Source: Ruminococcus sp. UBA1780 (GTDB taxonomy: Bacteria > Bacillota > Clostridia > Oscillospirales > Ruminococcaceae). Taken from it: a stretch of 20,422 nt of DNA. The stretch's first letter is position 1. Each line of letters opens with the position of its first letter. The notes under the pieces were generated by a model. That model made no database searches. It had not been told where the DNA came from and was given only the letters and a program-made list of their open reading frames with translations. Shown here piece after piece: positions 1 to 7,379 of this stretch. The translations under genes and the position numbers were made by a program. The DNA is taken from the NCBI GenBank assembly GCA_002315235.1, contig DCGK01000033.1:1-20422 (forward strand), given 5' to 3'.

Positions 1-1
1 T

Positions 2-820
2 CATACGCCTCTTACTGATTTCTGGAGATTCGGATCCGGAATAACCCGCAGACTGGAACGACTCGGGGTAAAAAATCTCGGTGAACTGGCACGCCTGTCA
101 GTACGAAATGAGGATTTACTGTACAGAGAATTCGGAAAAAACGCTGAACTGATTATTGATCATGCGTGGGGATATGAACCGTGTACGATAGCTGATATAA
201 AGTCATACAGGCCTGAAAATCACAGTCTCAGTCAGGGGCAGGTGCTTTCGGAACCGTACAGCTATGACAAAGCCATGCTTATTGTAAAGGAAATGACGGA
301 CCAGCTAAGTCTTGATCTTGTGCGTAAGGGTGTTGCGGCTGACCAGATTGTTCTTACAGTCTGCTATGATCACTCGTATATTCCTGAAGACTATGAGGGA
401 AAGCTTGAAAAAAATCACTACGGAAAAACGGTTCCGAAAAGTGCTCACGGTACAGCATCTGTCGGGAGATATACATCGTCAACGATGCTGTTTATAAATA
501 CTGCAGTTAAGCTGTACAGTGAAATAACAGACAGGCGGCTTCTGGTAAGAAGAATATATGTTGTGGCTAATCACGTAATCCCTGAAAGCCAGATTCCTGA
601 GGAGCCTCCGGTGCAGTACAGTCTTTTTGATGATGTTTCATTAATTGAGAAGCAGCGTGAAGAGGAGCAGCAGAAGCTCAGACGTGAGAGAAGCATTCAG
701 AACGCCCTGGTCTCCATAAAATCAAAATACGGAAAAAATGCAGTTCTGAAAGGAATGAACTTTGAAAAGGGCGGAACCGCAATTGAAAGAAACGGACAGG
801 TAGGTGGACACAAGGCGTGA
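2..820 (+). CDS. Y-family DNA polymerase, UvrX/DinB type, 5' end missing
   Basis: This is the last 272 residues of a translesion (error-prone) DNA polymerase; the catalytic palm lies outside the window. The reading frame is open from the first bases, so the GTG at 242 is not the start. Visible parts are a helix-hairpin-helix thumb region (about residues 1-35, with an F-G-S-G-I-T-R-R-L stretch), then a little-finger domain starting near the R-P-E-N-H-S-L-S-Q-G segment. A Q-Y-S-L-F-D motif (positions about 614-631) fits a beta-clamp binding peptide. The tail ending in G-G-H-K-A is typical of Gram-positive UvrX proteins. The stop codon overlaps the start of the YolD-like gene by four bases, the usual uvrX-yolD arrangement. 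Such pairs are often DNA-damage induced and often sit on mobile elements (family knowledge); no LexA box can be checked here because the promoter is outside the window. Confidence 0.88.
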   Translation, partial: HTPLTDFWRFGSGITRRLERLGVKNLGELARLSVRNEDLLYREFGKNAELIIDHAWGYEPCTIADIKSYRPENHSLSQGQVLSEPYSYDKAMLIVKEMTDQLSLDLVRKGVAADQIVLTVCYDHSYIPEDYEGKLEKNHYGKTVPKSAHGTASVGRYTSSTMLFINTAVKLYSEITDRRLLVRRIYVVANHVIPESQIPEEPPVQYSLFDDVSLIEKQREEEQQKLRRERSIQNALVSIKSKYGKNAVLKGMNFEKGGTAIERNGQVGGHKA

Positions 821-1230
821 CGGACGATTTTGAAGACATTATTAACCTTCCTCATCATGTTTCGGATAAACGGCCCCGGATGAGTATGTACGAACGTGCT
901 GCCCAGTTCTCACCTTTTGCAGCGCTTACCGGATATGATGACGAGATTGATGAGACAGCAAGGCTTACCGACAGCTTTCCGGGATTTACAGAGGACAGTG
1001 CTGCTGAGCTTGACAGTTCATTTCAGATGATGCTTGATTCTGAAAGACCGGATGTTACGGTAACGTATTTTGTTCCGGACAGTTATAAATCAGGCGGAGC
1101 CTTTGAAACTTACAGCGGGACATTCAGATTTTACGATGCCGGCAGCGGTATTGTCAGGTTTACGGACGGTACTGCCATTGACGCGGAGATGATATGCAGG
1201 ATAGAGTTCATATCCTTGCCTTATCCGTAA
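817..1230 (+). CDS. YolD-like family protein
   Basis: A 137-residue protein that starts at a GTG within the stop of the polymerase gene (GTGA overlap), with an AGGTGG Shine-Dalgarno site about ten bases upstream. The N-terminal R-P-R-M-S-M-Y-E-R-A-A-Q-F-S-P-F-A-A-L-T-G block (residues 19-39) is the signature of the YolD-like family in Clostridia. The C-terminal half is beta-rich (residues about 75-133). YolD-like proteins are almost always encoded next to a UvrX-type polymerase and are thought to modulate it; the biochemical role is not established. Translation is probably coupled to the upstream gene. A strong hairpin terminator follows at 1253-1304. Confidence 0.88.
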   Translation: MTDDFEDIINLPHHVSDKRPRMSMYERAAQFSPFAALTGYDDEIDETARLTDSFPGFTEDSAAELDSSFQMMLDSERPDVTVTYFVPDSYKSGGAFETYSGTFRFYDAGSGIVRFTDGTAIDAEMICRIEFISLPYP

Positions 1231-1250
1231 TGATGAGCAGGAAGAGATTG

Positions 1251-1304
1251 AAAAAACGGCCTCCCGTGTACGTAAAAAGTACACGGAAGGCCGTTTTCTT
1301 TTTT
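1251..1304 (+). terminator. Bidirectional rho-independent terminator
   Basis: Stem of CGGCCTCCCGTGTAC against GTACACGGAAGGCCG with one mismatch and an AAAAA-type loop, flanked by AAAAAA on the left and TTTTCTTTTTT on the right. It can end both the polymerase/YolD transcript and the convergent DUF1294 gene. Confidence 0.9.
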
Positions 1305-1307
1305 CGG

Positions 1308-1931
1308 TTAATGAACTATTCCGGAGAACCATGTTGAATTCATAAGATAAATAATTACTGCAATCTGTGTAACGAGTATCATAGGAATGCCGGCACTGAA
1401 ATAGCTTTTTCTTATTTTGTGACGGAAAACCAGCATTCCGAGCAGCCCTCCCGGAGAACCTCCGGCGGCGGAAAGCAGAAGGAGAGTTGTGATTTTTATA
1501 CGTTCTTTTTCCTTCTTTGCCTTTAACTTGTCAACGCCGAAGAAAATAAATGTCAGAAGACTGATTCCTCCGAGATAGTAAAGAAGAAATTTATGCTGAA
1601 TGAAAAGTTCCCAGAATGAAAAATGATGTACGTCCGTTACAAAGCCCCTGTAAATCAGAAATACTATGGCAGTCAGAAAAAGAAAACAAACTGAGGTGAC
1701 TCTCAGCATCATGTTTTCCTTTTCAGCTTTTCTGTCCCATATAAGTGCAGCAGTCAGCGAACCGGCAGCTCCGCCGGCAAGTGACAGAAAAATCAGAAAC
1801 GGAACAGCAGGCATGGCGCCTTTTTTCTTTTTTATGCCTGCACATATTCCATGAACTGTAAAAGCAAGCAGATTTGCCAGAATAAGGTATCCTTCAAAAA
1901 AAGGAAGTGTATAATTCCCGACTGTTATCAT
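1308..1931 (-). CDS. Membrane protein with two DUF1294-like halves
   Basis: A 207-residue integral membrane protein of unknown function. The C-terminal half (about 115-197) is a clear DUF1294 domain: a membrane helix, then a D-K-L-K-A segment (134-138), R-I, a G-G-S-P-G-G-L-L-G-M-L-V-F-R-H-K core (157-172) and two more helices. The N-terminal half (about 15-95) has the same order of helix, lysine cluster, A-G-G-A-A-G-S-L core, charged turn and helix, but lacks the D-K and R-H-K residues, so it looks like a diverged duplicate. The start is supported by a GGGAGG site eight bases upstream of the ATG. A likely promoter lies at 1995-2023. It is divergent from the feo operon and convergent with the YolD-like gene. 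No function can be assigned. Confidence 0.8.
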   Translation of the reverse strand: MITVGNYTLPFFEGYLILANLLAFTVHGICAGIKKKKGAMPAVPFLIFLSLAGGAAGSLTAALIWDRKAEKENMMLRVTSVCFLFLTAIVFLIYRGFVTDVHHFSFWELFIQHKFLLYYLGGISLLTFIFFGVDKLKAKKEKERIKITTLLLLSAAGGSPGGLLGMLVFRHKIRKSYFSAGIPMILVTQIAVIIYLMNSTWFSGIVH

Positions 1932-1994
1932 AATAATAATCCTCCCGGACTGATTAGTAAGAGTTTAAATTCACTATATTTACTGATAATCCCT

Positions 1995-2023
1995 ATTATA
2001 GCATATAAAAATTCTAAATACAA
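1995..2023 (-). promoter_or_regulatory. Likely promoter of the DUF1294 gene
   Basis: On the minus strand, a TATAAT -10 box (1995-2000) lies 17 bases from a weak TTGTAT -35 box (2018-2023). The transcript leader would be about 55 bases. The -35 box is only a half match, so confidence is moderate. Confidence 0.5.
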
Positions 2024-2058
2024 TGCAGTTGATAAAAGTATACTTTTTAAATGCGGTA

Positions 2059-2067
2059 TGGTATAAT
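2059..2067 (+). promoter_or_regulatory. Extended -10 promoter of the feo operon
   Basis: TGG followed by TATAAT (2062-2067) forms an extended -10 element; there is no good -35 box at the right spacing. The predicted transcription start is about 2074, giving a leader of roughly 40 bases before the ATG at 2114. Confidence 0.6.
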
Positions 2068-2113
2068 TTAATAGAGTGATTATACGTATGTATTATATGA
2101 GAGGATGGATGGT

Positions 2114-4462
2114 ATGCTGAAATTAAAGGATCTCTCCGCGGGTTCTTCTGCGGTTATAAAAACAGTAGGCGGAACCGGTGCACTGAGACAGCATTTTCTT
2201 GATATGGGCGTTATTCCGGGGACAGAGATTTCTGTTGTGAAGCTGGCTCCTATGGGTGACCCTATGGAGGTCAGAATAAGAGGTTATGAGCTGACTCTCA
2301 GAATTGATGATGCGGCGCAGATAGAGGTTGAGCCTGTCAGTGAACTCAGCGGAAAACATATAAGAGCGGAAAAAATAAAGCATACAGCTCATCCGGGTCT
2401 TGGTGAAAGCGGAAAATACCACAATCACGAGGCTGATGACAAGAATATGCTTCCGGAGGATACTGTGCTTACCTATGCTCTTGTTGGAAATCAGAACTGC
2501 GGTAAGACAACTCTTTTTAATCAGCTTACAGGTTCAAATCAGCATGTAGGAAATTTTCCGGGTGTTACAGTGGACAGAAAGGACGGGCCGATAAAGGGGT
2601 ACAGTAAAACTCTGGTTACTGATCTTCCGGGCATTTATTCAATGTCACCGTATACAAGCGAAGAGATTGTATCAAGAAACTTTGTTCTGAAGGATAAGCC
2701 GAGAGCGATTATCAATATCGTTGATGCAACCAACATAGAACGAAATCTTTACCTTACAATGCAGCTGCTTGAGATGGGAATCCCTATGGTTCTTGCACTT
2801 AATATGATGGATGAGATGACAGGAAATTCAGGTTCTGTTGATATTAACGGAATGGAAGCACTTCTTGGCGTGCCTGTTGTCCCTGTATCAGCTGCAAAAA
2901 ATCAGGGTGTTGATGAGCTTATAGAGCATGCGATTCATATAGCTAAGTATCAGGAAAAACCGTATCCTCAGGATTACTGTGATATTGCAGATTCCGGAGG
3001 TGCAGTTCACAGATGCATGCATGCTGTGGAACATCTTATTTCCGACCATGCAGTGGCAGCAGGTATTCCTGTAAGATTTGCTGCAGGAAAAGTTGTTGAG
3101 GGTGATGAACTGATAACAGGCCAGCTTGGACTTGACCAGAATGAAGAAGAGATGCTTGAGCATATAATTCTTCAGATGGAAAAGGAAAGCGGGCTTGACA
3201 GAAGTGCAGCAATAGCTGAGATGAGATTTGCGTTTATAGAAAAAGTCTGCAGTCAGACAGTTGTAAAACCAAAGGAAAGCAGAGAACATATACGAAGTCA
3301 GCGGATAGACAGAATTCTCACAGGAAAATATACAGCTATTCCGTGCTTTATACTCATTATGATGCTGGTGTTTTATCTGACTTTCAATGTAATCGGAGCT
3401 GTACTTCAGGAACTTCTGGAAAATGCAATTGCTTCGGCCGGCAGTGCAGTACATGAAACGCTTGTTTCGCTAAACGTCAGTCCTGTACTTCAGAGCCTTG
3501 TCATGGACGGCATTATTGCAGGTGTTGGCTCGGTGCTTTCGTTTATGCCGATAATAGTAGTTCTGTTTCTTTTCCTTTCTCTTCTTGAAGACAGCGGATA
3601 CATAGCAAGAGTGGCATTTGTAATGGACAAGCTGCTCAGAAAAATCGGCCTGTCAGGACGAAGTATTGTTCCTCTTCTCATAGGGTTCGGATGTACGGTT
3701 CCGGCAGTAATGTCAACGCGAATTCTTCCGAGTGAGCGGGACCGCAGGATGACGATACTTCTTACTCCTTTTATGAGCTGTACAGCAAAGCTTCCTGTTT
3801 ATGCTTTATTTGTAAATGAGTTTTTCCCGGGAAAGGGAGGACTGATAATGACAGGACTTTATGTTCTCGGAATAATAACAGGAATTCTTGCTGCTTTTCT
3901 TTACAAGGGGACTCTGTTCAGAGGAGAAGCAGTACCGTTTGTAATGGAGCTTCCGAACTACAGAATGCCGGGAGTAAAAAACGTTGCCCAGCTTCTCTGG
4001 GAAAAGGCGAGAGATTTCCTGCAGAAGGCATTTACAGTAATTCTCGTTGCAACCGTTATCATCTGGTTCCTGCAGAGCTTTGATTTCGGACTCAATATGG
4101 CAGCGGATTCAGGAGACAGTATTCTTGCTGCTGTATCAGGGGTTATTGCACCTCTGTTTGCGCCGCTGGGACTTGGTGACTGGAGAATATGCACCTCACT
4201 CTTTGCGGGATTTATAGCAAAGGAAAGTGTTGTTTCAACATTTGAGGTCCTTTTTGCCGGAAATACAGGACTTGATGCTGTTTCAGCTGCTTCTATGCTT
4301 GTTTTCAGTCTTCTGTATACTCCTTGTGTTGCGTCAATTGCTGCAATCAGGCGTGAGCTTGGTACAAAGTGGGCATCGGCTGTTGTTGTCTGGCAGTGCG
4401 GAATAGCGTGGATAGCAGCACTGGCTGTAAGACTCATTCTTATTTTTGCGGGGGTTCAGTAA
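2114..4462 (+). CDS. feoB: Ferrous iron transporter, FeoA-FeoB fusion
   Basis: Inner-membrane Fe(II) uptake protein of about 782 residues. An SH3-like FeoA domain (1-78) precedes a His-containing linker (about 80-115) and the FeoB GTPase: G1 G-N-Q-N-C-G-K-T-T-L (125-134), G2 G-V-T-V (150-153), G3 D-L-P-G (170-173), G4 N-M-M-D (230-233). A helical region and a polytopic membrane domain from about residue 405 to the end follow, with G-C-T-V-P-A and C-T-A-K-L-P segments typical of the FeoB pore. An ATG at 2105 is also possible, but AGAGG abuts it; the ATG at 2114 has proper spacing and gives the M-L-K-L-K-D-L start usual for FeoA. G1 has Cys where Ser is common. A small Cys-rich gene follows one base after the stop. 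Ferrous iron uptake suits an anaerobe. Fur or DtxR control is likely from family knowledge but no convincing operator was seen. Confidence 0.95.
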   Translation: MLKLKDLSAGSSAVIKTVGGTGALRQHFLDMGVIPGTEISVVKLAPMGDPMEVRIRGYELTLRIDDAAQIEVEPVSELSGKHIRAEKIKHTAHPGLGESGKYHNHEADDKNMLPEDTVLTYALVGNQNCGKTTLFNQLTGSNQHVGNFPGVTVDRKDGPIKGYSKTLVTDLPGIYSMSPYTSEEIVSRNFVLKDKPRAIINIVDATNIERNLYLTMQLLEMGIPMVLALNMMDEMTGNSGSVDINGMEALLGVPVVPVSAAKNQGVDELIEHAIHIAKYQEKPYPQDYCDIADSGGAVHRCMHAVEHLISDHAVAAGIPVRFAAGKVVEGDELITGQLGLDQNEEEMLEHIILQMEKESGLDRSAAIAEMRFAFIEKVCSQTVVKPKESREHIRSQRIDRILTGKYTAIPCFILIMMLVFYLTFNVIGAVLQELLENAIASAGSAVHETLVSLNVSPVLQSLVMDGIIAGVGSVLSFMPIIVVLFLFLSLLEDSGYIARVAFVMDKLLRKIGLSGRSIVPLLIGFGCTVPAVMSTRILPSERDRRMTILLTPFMSCTAKLPVYALFVNEFFPGKGGLIMTGLYVLGIITGILAAFLYKGTLFRGEAVPFVMELPNYRMPGVKNVAQLLWEKARDFLQKAFTVILVATVIIWFLQSFDFGLNMAADSGDSILAAVSGVIAPLFAPLGLGDWRICTSLFAGFIAKESVVSTFEVLFAGNTGLDAVSAASMLVFSLLYTPCVASIAAIRRELGTKWASAVVVWQCGIAWIAALAVRLILIFAGVQ

Positions 4463-4463
4463 A

Positions 4464-4610
4464 ATGAATATATGGGATATTATAATAACGGCATTAATTG
4501 CTCTGATGCTGATTATGGCGGTAAGGAGCATTGTAAAAAATAAAAAAGCAGGAAAATGCACATGCGGATGCGAAGGCTGTGCAGCTGGCTGCGATAAAAA
4601 GAATAAATAA
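4464..4610 (+). CDS. FeoB-associated Cys-rich membrane protein
   Basis: A 48-residue protein. One transmembrane helix (about residues 3-22) is followed by a basic stretch and a C-x-C-x-C-x-x-C-x-x-x-C tail. This matches the FeoB-associated cysteine-rich membrane protein family found after feoB in Firmicutes. Its ATG lies one base after the feoB stop, with a G-rich Shine-Dalgarno site inside the end of feoB, so the two are translationally coupled. It probably assists Fe(II) handling at the membrane; the exact role is unknown. A hairpin directly follows the stop codon. Confidence 0.85.
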   Translation: MNIWDIIITALIALMLIMAVRSIVKNKKAGKCTCGCEGCAAGCDKKNK

Positions 4611-4650
4611 CAATAATGCACTGGCTGAAAACAGTCAGTGCATTATTGTT
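4609..4650 (+). terminator. Terminator-like hairpin after the feo operon
   Basis: An 18-19 bp stem (AACAATAATGCACTGGCTG with its complement, one G-T pair) starts inside the stop codon of the small Cys-rich gene. The T-rich part is inside the 3' arm rather than after it, so termination strength is uncertain. Confidence 0.65.
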
Positions 4651-4668
4651 AATAAGCTACAAAAACTA

Positions 4669-4697
4669 TTGAATAAAGTATTTAAATATGTTATAAT
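4669..4697 (+). promoter_or_regulatory. Promoter of the hpt operon
   Basis: TTGAAT (4669-4674), 17 bases, then TATAAT (4692-4697), with TG at 4689-4690 making an extended -10. The leader is only about 30 bases, which leaves no room for a purine riboswitch. Confidence 0.85.
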
Positions 4698-4732
4698 TAA
4701 TAAAAAGATTTTGCTACGGAGTGTGATAACAT

Positions 4733-5281
4733 TTGATTAATACAGAAGAAATGAACGGAAAAATAAAGAGAGTGATTTTTTCGGAGAATGAAATAAAGGC
4801 GAAAATTCACGAAGCAGGAGAATGGGTAAGCATGGAGTATAAGGATAAGCCGCTTCTGCTTATCAGCATTCTTAACGGTGCCTTTGTTTTTATGGCTGAT
4901 TTCTGCAGAGAAGTGAAAATTCCATGCGAGATTTCATTTATGTGTGCCAAAAGCTATTATTCCGGTACCGTTTCAACAGGAGACGTAAATATAACAATGG
5001 ACGTTACTCAGGATATAAGCAGGTATCATGTAATTATCGTTGAGGATATTATTGATACCGGACGTACATTAAAGGCTGTTGTGGAAAAGCTCAAGGAAAG
5101 AAATCCGCTTTCTCTGAAGGTAATAACGCTTCTTGACAAGCCTTCAAGAAGACTTGTTGAATTTGAAGCTGATAAGGCACTCTTTACAATACCGGATCAT
5201 TTTGTTATCGGATACGGACTTGACTGTGCGGAGATTTACAGGAATTTACCGTATATTGCCGAGTATGATGAAAGCAGATAA
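4733..5281 (+). CDS. hpt: Hypoxanthine phosphoribosyltransferase
   Basis: Cytosolic purine salvage enzyme that joins hypoxanthine (and usually guanine) to PRPP to give IMP or GMP. The 182-residue length is usual. The PRPP-binding signature V-I-I-V-E-D-I-I-D-T-G-R-T-L is at 100-113, and the L-L-I-S-I-L-N-G-A-F-V-F loop at 42-53 matches the family. The start is a TTG at 4733 with CGGAG about a dozen bases upstream; an in-frame ATG at 4751 (residue 7) is the alternative, with a weaker ribosome site. It has its own strong promoter and is followed after 17 bases by a purine permease gene, so import and conversion of purine bases are encoded together. Confidence 0.93.
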   Translation: MINTEEMNGKIKRVIFSENEIKAKIHEAGEWVSMEYKDKPLLLISILNGAFVFMADFCREVKIPCEISFMCAKSYYSGTVSTGDVNITMDVTQDISRYHVIIVEDIIDTGRTLKAVVEKLKERNPLSLKVITLLDKPSRRLVEFEADKALFTIPDHFVIGYGLDCAEIYRNLPYIAEYDESR

Positions 5282-5298
5282 TCAGGGAGGTGCGGCTT

Positions 5299-6663
5299 AT
5301 GCTTGAAAAGATTTTTAAACTCAAAAAAAACAATACAAATGTTAAAACCGAGATTGTCGCCGGCATAACAACCTTTATGACCATGGCGTATATTCTTGCG
5401 GTAAATCCGGCAATTCTTTCGGATGCAGGAATGAATCCCACGGCCGTTCTTATTGCGACATGCCTTGCATCATTTGTCGGAACGGCATGCATGGCCTTTT
5501 TTGCCAATCTTCCTTTTGTACTGTCAGCCGGCATGGGACTTAATGCGTTCTTTGCGTATACGATTGTCGGAATAATGGGGTATCCGTGGCAGATTGCTCT
5601 TCTTGCTGTTCTTGTGGAAGGAATTATATTTCTTGTTCTTTCCCTTACAAATGTACGTGAAGCCATATTCAATGCAATTCCGGTTTCAATCAAGACTGCG
5701 GTTTCAGTCGGTATAGGTCTTTTTATTGCTTTTATAGGACTTCAGAATGCCGGAATCTGTGTAAAAAATGATTCAACGCTTGTTTCAATAACAAATTTTA
5801 CTCAGAATTTCAGCACTTCAGGAATCTGTGCTCTGCTTGCTGTACTTGGAACGATGTTTACGTTCGTAATGTATCAGAAAAAAGTAAAGGGCTCTGTACT
5901 GGTCGGAATTCTTGCAACATGGGGCGCAGGAATGCTCTGCCAGCTTGCCGGGCTTTATGTACCTGATCCTGAAAACGGATTCTATACGCTTTTCCCTGGT
6001 TTCGGAATGACGGATTTCAATGCATTTTCTGAAACTTTTGGTCAGTGCTTTAACGTTGATTTCAGCACTATTGACGTATTTAGTTTTGTTGTTATTATTT
6101 TCTCATTCCTTTTTGTTGATCTCTTTGATACACTCGGAACACTCATCGGTGTTAGTGCAAAGGCTAAAATGCTTGACAGGGAAGGAAAGCTGCCTGCAAT
6201 AAAGCCGGCACTTCTGGCGGATTCAGTAGCCACAACAGTAGGCGCAGTATTCGGAACATCAACCACAACAACATTTGTTGAATCCTCAGCCGGTGTTGCT
6301 GCAGGAGGACGAACAGGACTTACGGCACTTACAGCAGGTATTCTGTTCCTGGTTTCAATATTTTTTGCTCCTGTATTCACTGCAATTCCTTCATTTGCTA
6401 CAGCACCGTCCCTTATCGTTGTAGGTTTTCTGATGTTCAGTGCAATTTCTGAAATCAAATTTGACGAAAAGAATTATACGGAAGCTATACCGGCATATAT
6501 CTGTATTCTTTCCATGCCGCTTTTCTACAGCATCTCAGAAGGAATTTCACTCGGTATTATTTCGTATACTGTTATCAATATGATCTGCGGAAACAGGAAA
6601 AAGATTAAGCCACTTATCTATGTGCTTTCAGTTCTGTTTATTCTTAAGTATATCTTCCTGTAA
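5299..6663 (+). CDS. AzgA-type purine (hypoxanthine/guanine) permease
   Basis: A 454-residue polytopic membrane transporter of the NCS2 superfamily, AzgA/PbuG branch, which imports hypoxanthine, guanine or adenine with protons. Supporting segments are E-I-V-A-G-I-T-T-F-M-T-M-A-Y-I (residues about 18-32), S-A-G-M-G-L-N-A-F-F-A-Y (about 78-89), D-L-F-D-T-L-G-T-L-I-G-V near the middle, and the G-T-S-T-T-T-T-F-V-E-S-S-A-G-V-A-A-G-G-R-T-G-L region of the substrate site. The in-frame GTG at 5290 overlaps the GGGAGG Shine-Dalgarno sequence (5285-5290), so the ATG at 5299 is the start. Pairing with hpt supports purine base uptake; the exact base cannot be told from sequence alone. Confidence 0.92.
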   Translation: MLEKIFKLKKNNTNVKTEIVAGITTFMTMAYILAVNPAILSDAGMNPTAVLIATCLASFVGTACMAFFANLPFVLSAGMGLNAFFAYTIVGIMGYPWQIALLAVLVEGIIFLVLSLTNVREAIFNAIPVSIKTAVSVGIGLFIAFIGLQNAGICVKNDSTLVSITNFTQNFSTSGICALLAVLGTMFTFVMYQKKVKGSVLVGILATWGAGMLCQLAGLYVPDPENGFYTLFPGFGMTDFNAFSETFGQCFNVDFSTIDVFSFVVIIFSFLFVDLFDTLGTLIGVSAKAKMLDREGKLPAIKPALLADSVATTVGAVFGTSTTTTFVESSAGVAAGGRTGLTALTAGILFLVSIFFAPVFTAIPSFATAPSLIVVGFLMFSAISEIKFDEKNYTEAIPAYICILSMPLFYSISEGISLGIISYTVINMICGNRKKIKPLIYVLSVLFILKYIFL

Positions 6664-6682
6664 CAGATTTTATGTAATAAAC

Positions 6683-6715
6683 AAGCCCCTGATTTCACAT
6701 GAAATTCAGGGGCTT
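6683..6715 (+). terminator. Terminator shared by convergent genes
   Basis: AAGCCCCTGATTTC pairs with GAAATTCAGGGGCTT (one bulged base, four-base loop). TTTT follows on the plus strand and TGTTTATT on the minus strand, so it can serve both the purine permease and the ECF S-component gene. Confidence 0.85.
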
Positions 6716-6743
6716 TTATGGTTCTGTATGAAGTTTTTCCGGA

Positions 6744-7256
6744 TCAGCTTATTTTGGCTGAGATTCTTTTAAGTACAGTTTCCTGGATTAATACAGCACC
6801 TGCAACGCCCATGATGCCCTGTGCAATATTTCCCGGTATACCAAGTGCAGCAGTTGCAAATGAACCGTAGATGAGGCCTTCATAGATAAAATATCCGAGA
6901 ATCATGATTATTTCTGCAGTAATACCAGCTGTGATGCGGGAAACAAGATTGTTTGCTCTGGCACTCATGATGTGATAAACGAAGAATGCTGCGGCAGACA
7001 TTGTTGCTTTTATGATGAAAGTTGCCGGAGCGTATACAAAATAGCCTGAGAAAATATCAGTAAGCGCAGAGCCTATGCCTCCGGCAGCAGCTCCGTAAAC
7101 AGGACCAAGGAACCATCCGGCAGCGATAACTGCACAGTCACCAAGATTGACATAGCCCTTTGTAGGTGTCGGAATTTTAACAATAAAAGTTAAAACGCAT
7201 ACAATAGCGGCAAATAATGATGTTAAAACCAGTTTTCTTGTTTTTGAATTATTCAT
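6744..7256 (-). CDS. ECF transporter S component, vitamin-type
   Basis: A 170-residue membrane protein with about six hydrophobic segments and a basic N terminus. The N-L-G-D-C-A-V-I-A-A-G block (residues about 37-47), followed by G-P-V-Y-G-A-A-A-G-G-I-G-S-A-L-T-D, is the hallmark of ECF-type substrate-capture proteins in the riboflavin-transporter-like family. It would work with a shared ECF energizing module, which is not in this window. The ligand is unknown; the divergent MocR-type regulator suggests a vitamin B6 compound, because MocR/PdxR proteins and some S components of this family are tied to vitamin B6 (family knowledge plus inference). An AAGGAG site eight bases before the ATG fixes the start. 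Confidence 0.85.
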   Translation of the reverse strand: MNNSKTRKLVLTSLFAAIVCVLTFIVKIPTPTKGYVNLGDCAVIAAGWFLGPVYGAAAGGIGSALTDIFSGYFVYAPATFIIKATMSAAAFFVYHIMSARANNLVSRITAGITAEIIMILGYFIYEGLIYGSFATAALGIPGNIAQGIMGVAGAVLIQETVLKRISAKIS

Positions 7257-7288
7257 ATGTATTACTCCTTAAAAATTTATTTTTGAAC

Positions 7289-7317
7289 TTGTAATGCCGT
7301 CATTAACTGTATATAAT
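7289..7317 (+). promoter_or_regulatory. Promoter of the mocR-like gene with a candidate operator
   Basis: TTGTAA (7289-7294), 17 bases, then TATAAT (7312-7317). A 5-4-5 inverted repeat, TAATG-CCGT-CATTA (7292-7305), overlaps the -35 and spacer, a position that would block polymerase. The regulator could use it for autoregulation or for control of the divergent S-component gene. The promoter call is good; the operator call is tentative. Confidence 0.65.
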
Positions 7318-7379
7318 AATAATATAAATTTGTCGTTAAGAAAATACACAAAAACAAGAATTTTTAAGGGGTCACTTTT

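Noticed and set aside
242..820. GTG at 242 as start of a 192-residue protein
   Set aside because: The same frame is open to the left edge and continues the Y-family polymerase thumb and little-finger domains, so the gene begins outside the window.
1985..2000. GATAAT-CCCT-ATTATA as a Fur box for the feo operon
   Set aside because: It matches only part of the Fur consensus, lies about 60 bases upstream of the -10, and is better explained as the -10 box of the divergent gene.
2888..3454. Long open frame on the minus strand inside feoB (188 codons)
   Set aside because: It is antisense to a conserved gene, its product has no recognisable domain, and no ribosome site is evident.
4698..4732. Purine riboswitch ahead of hpt and the purine permease
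   Set aside because: The leader after the predicted transcription start is about 30 bases, too short for the aptamer.
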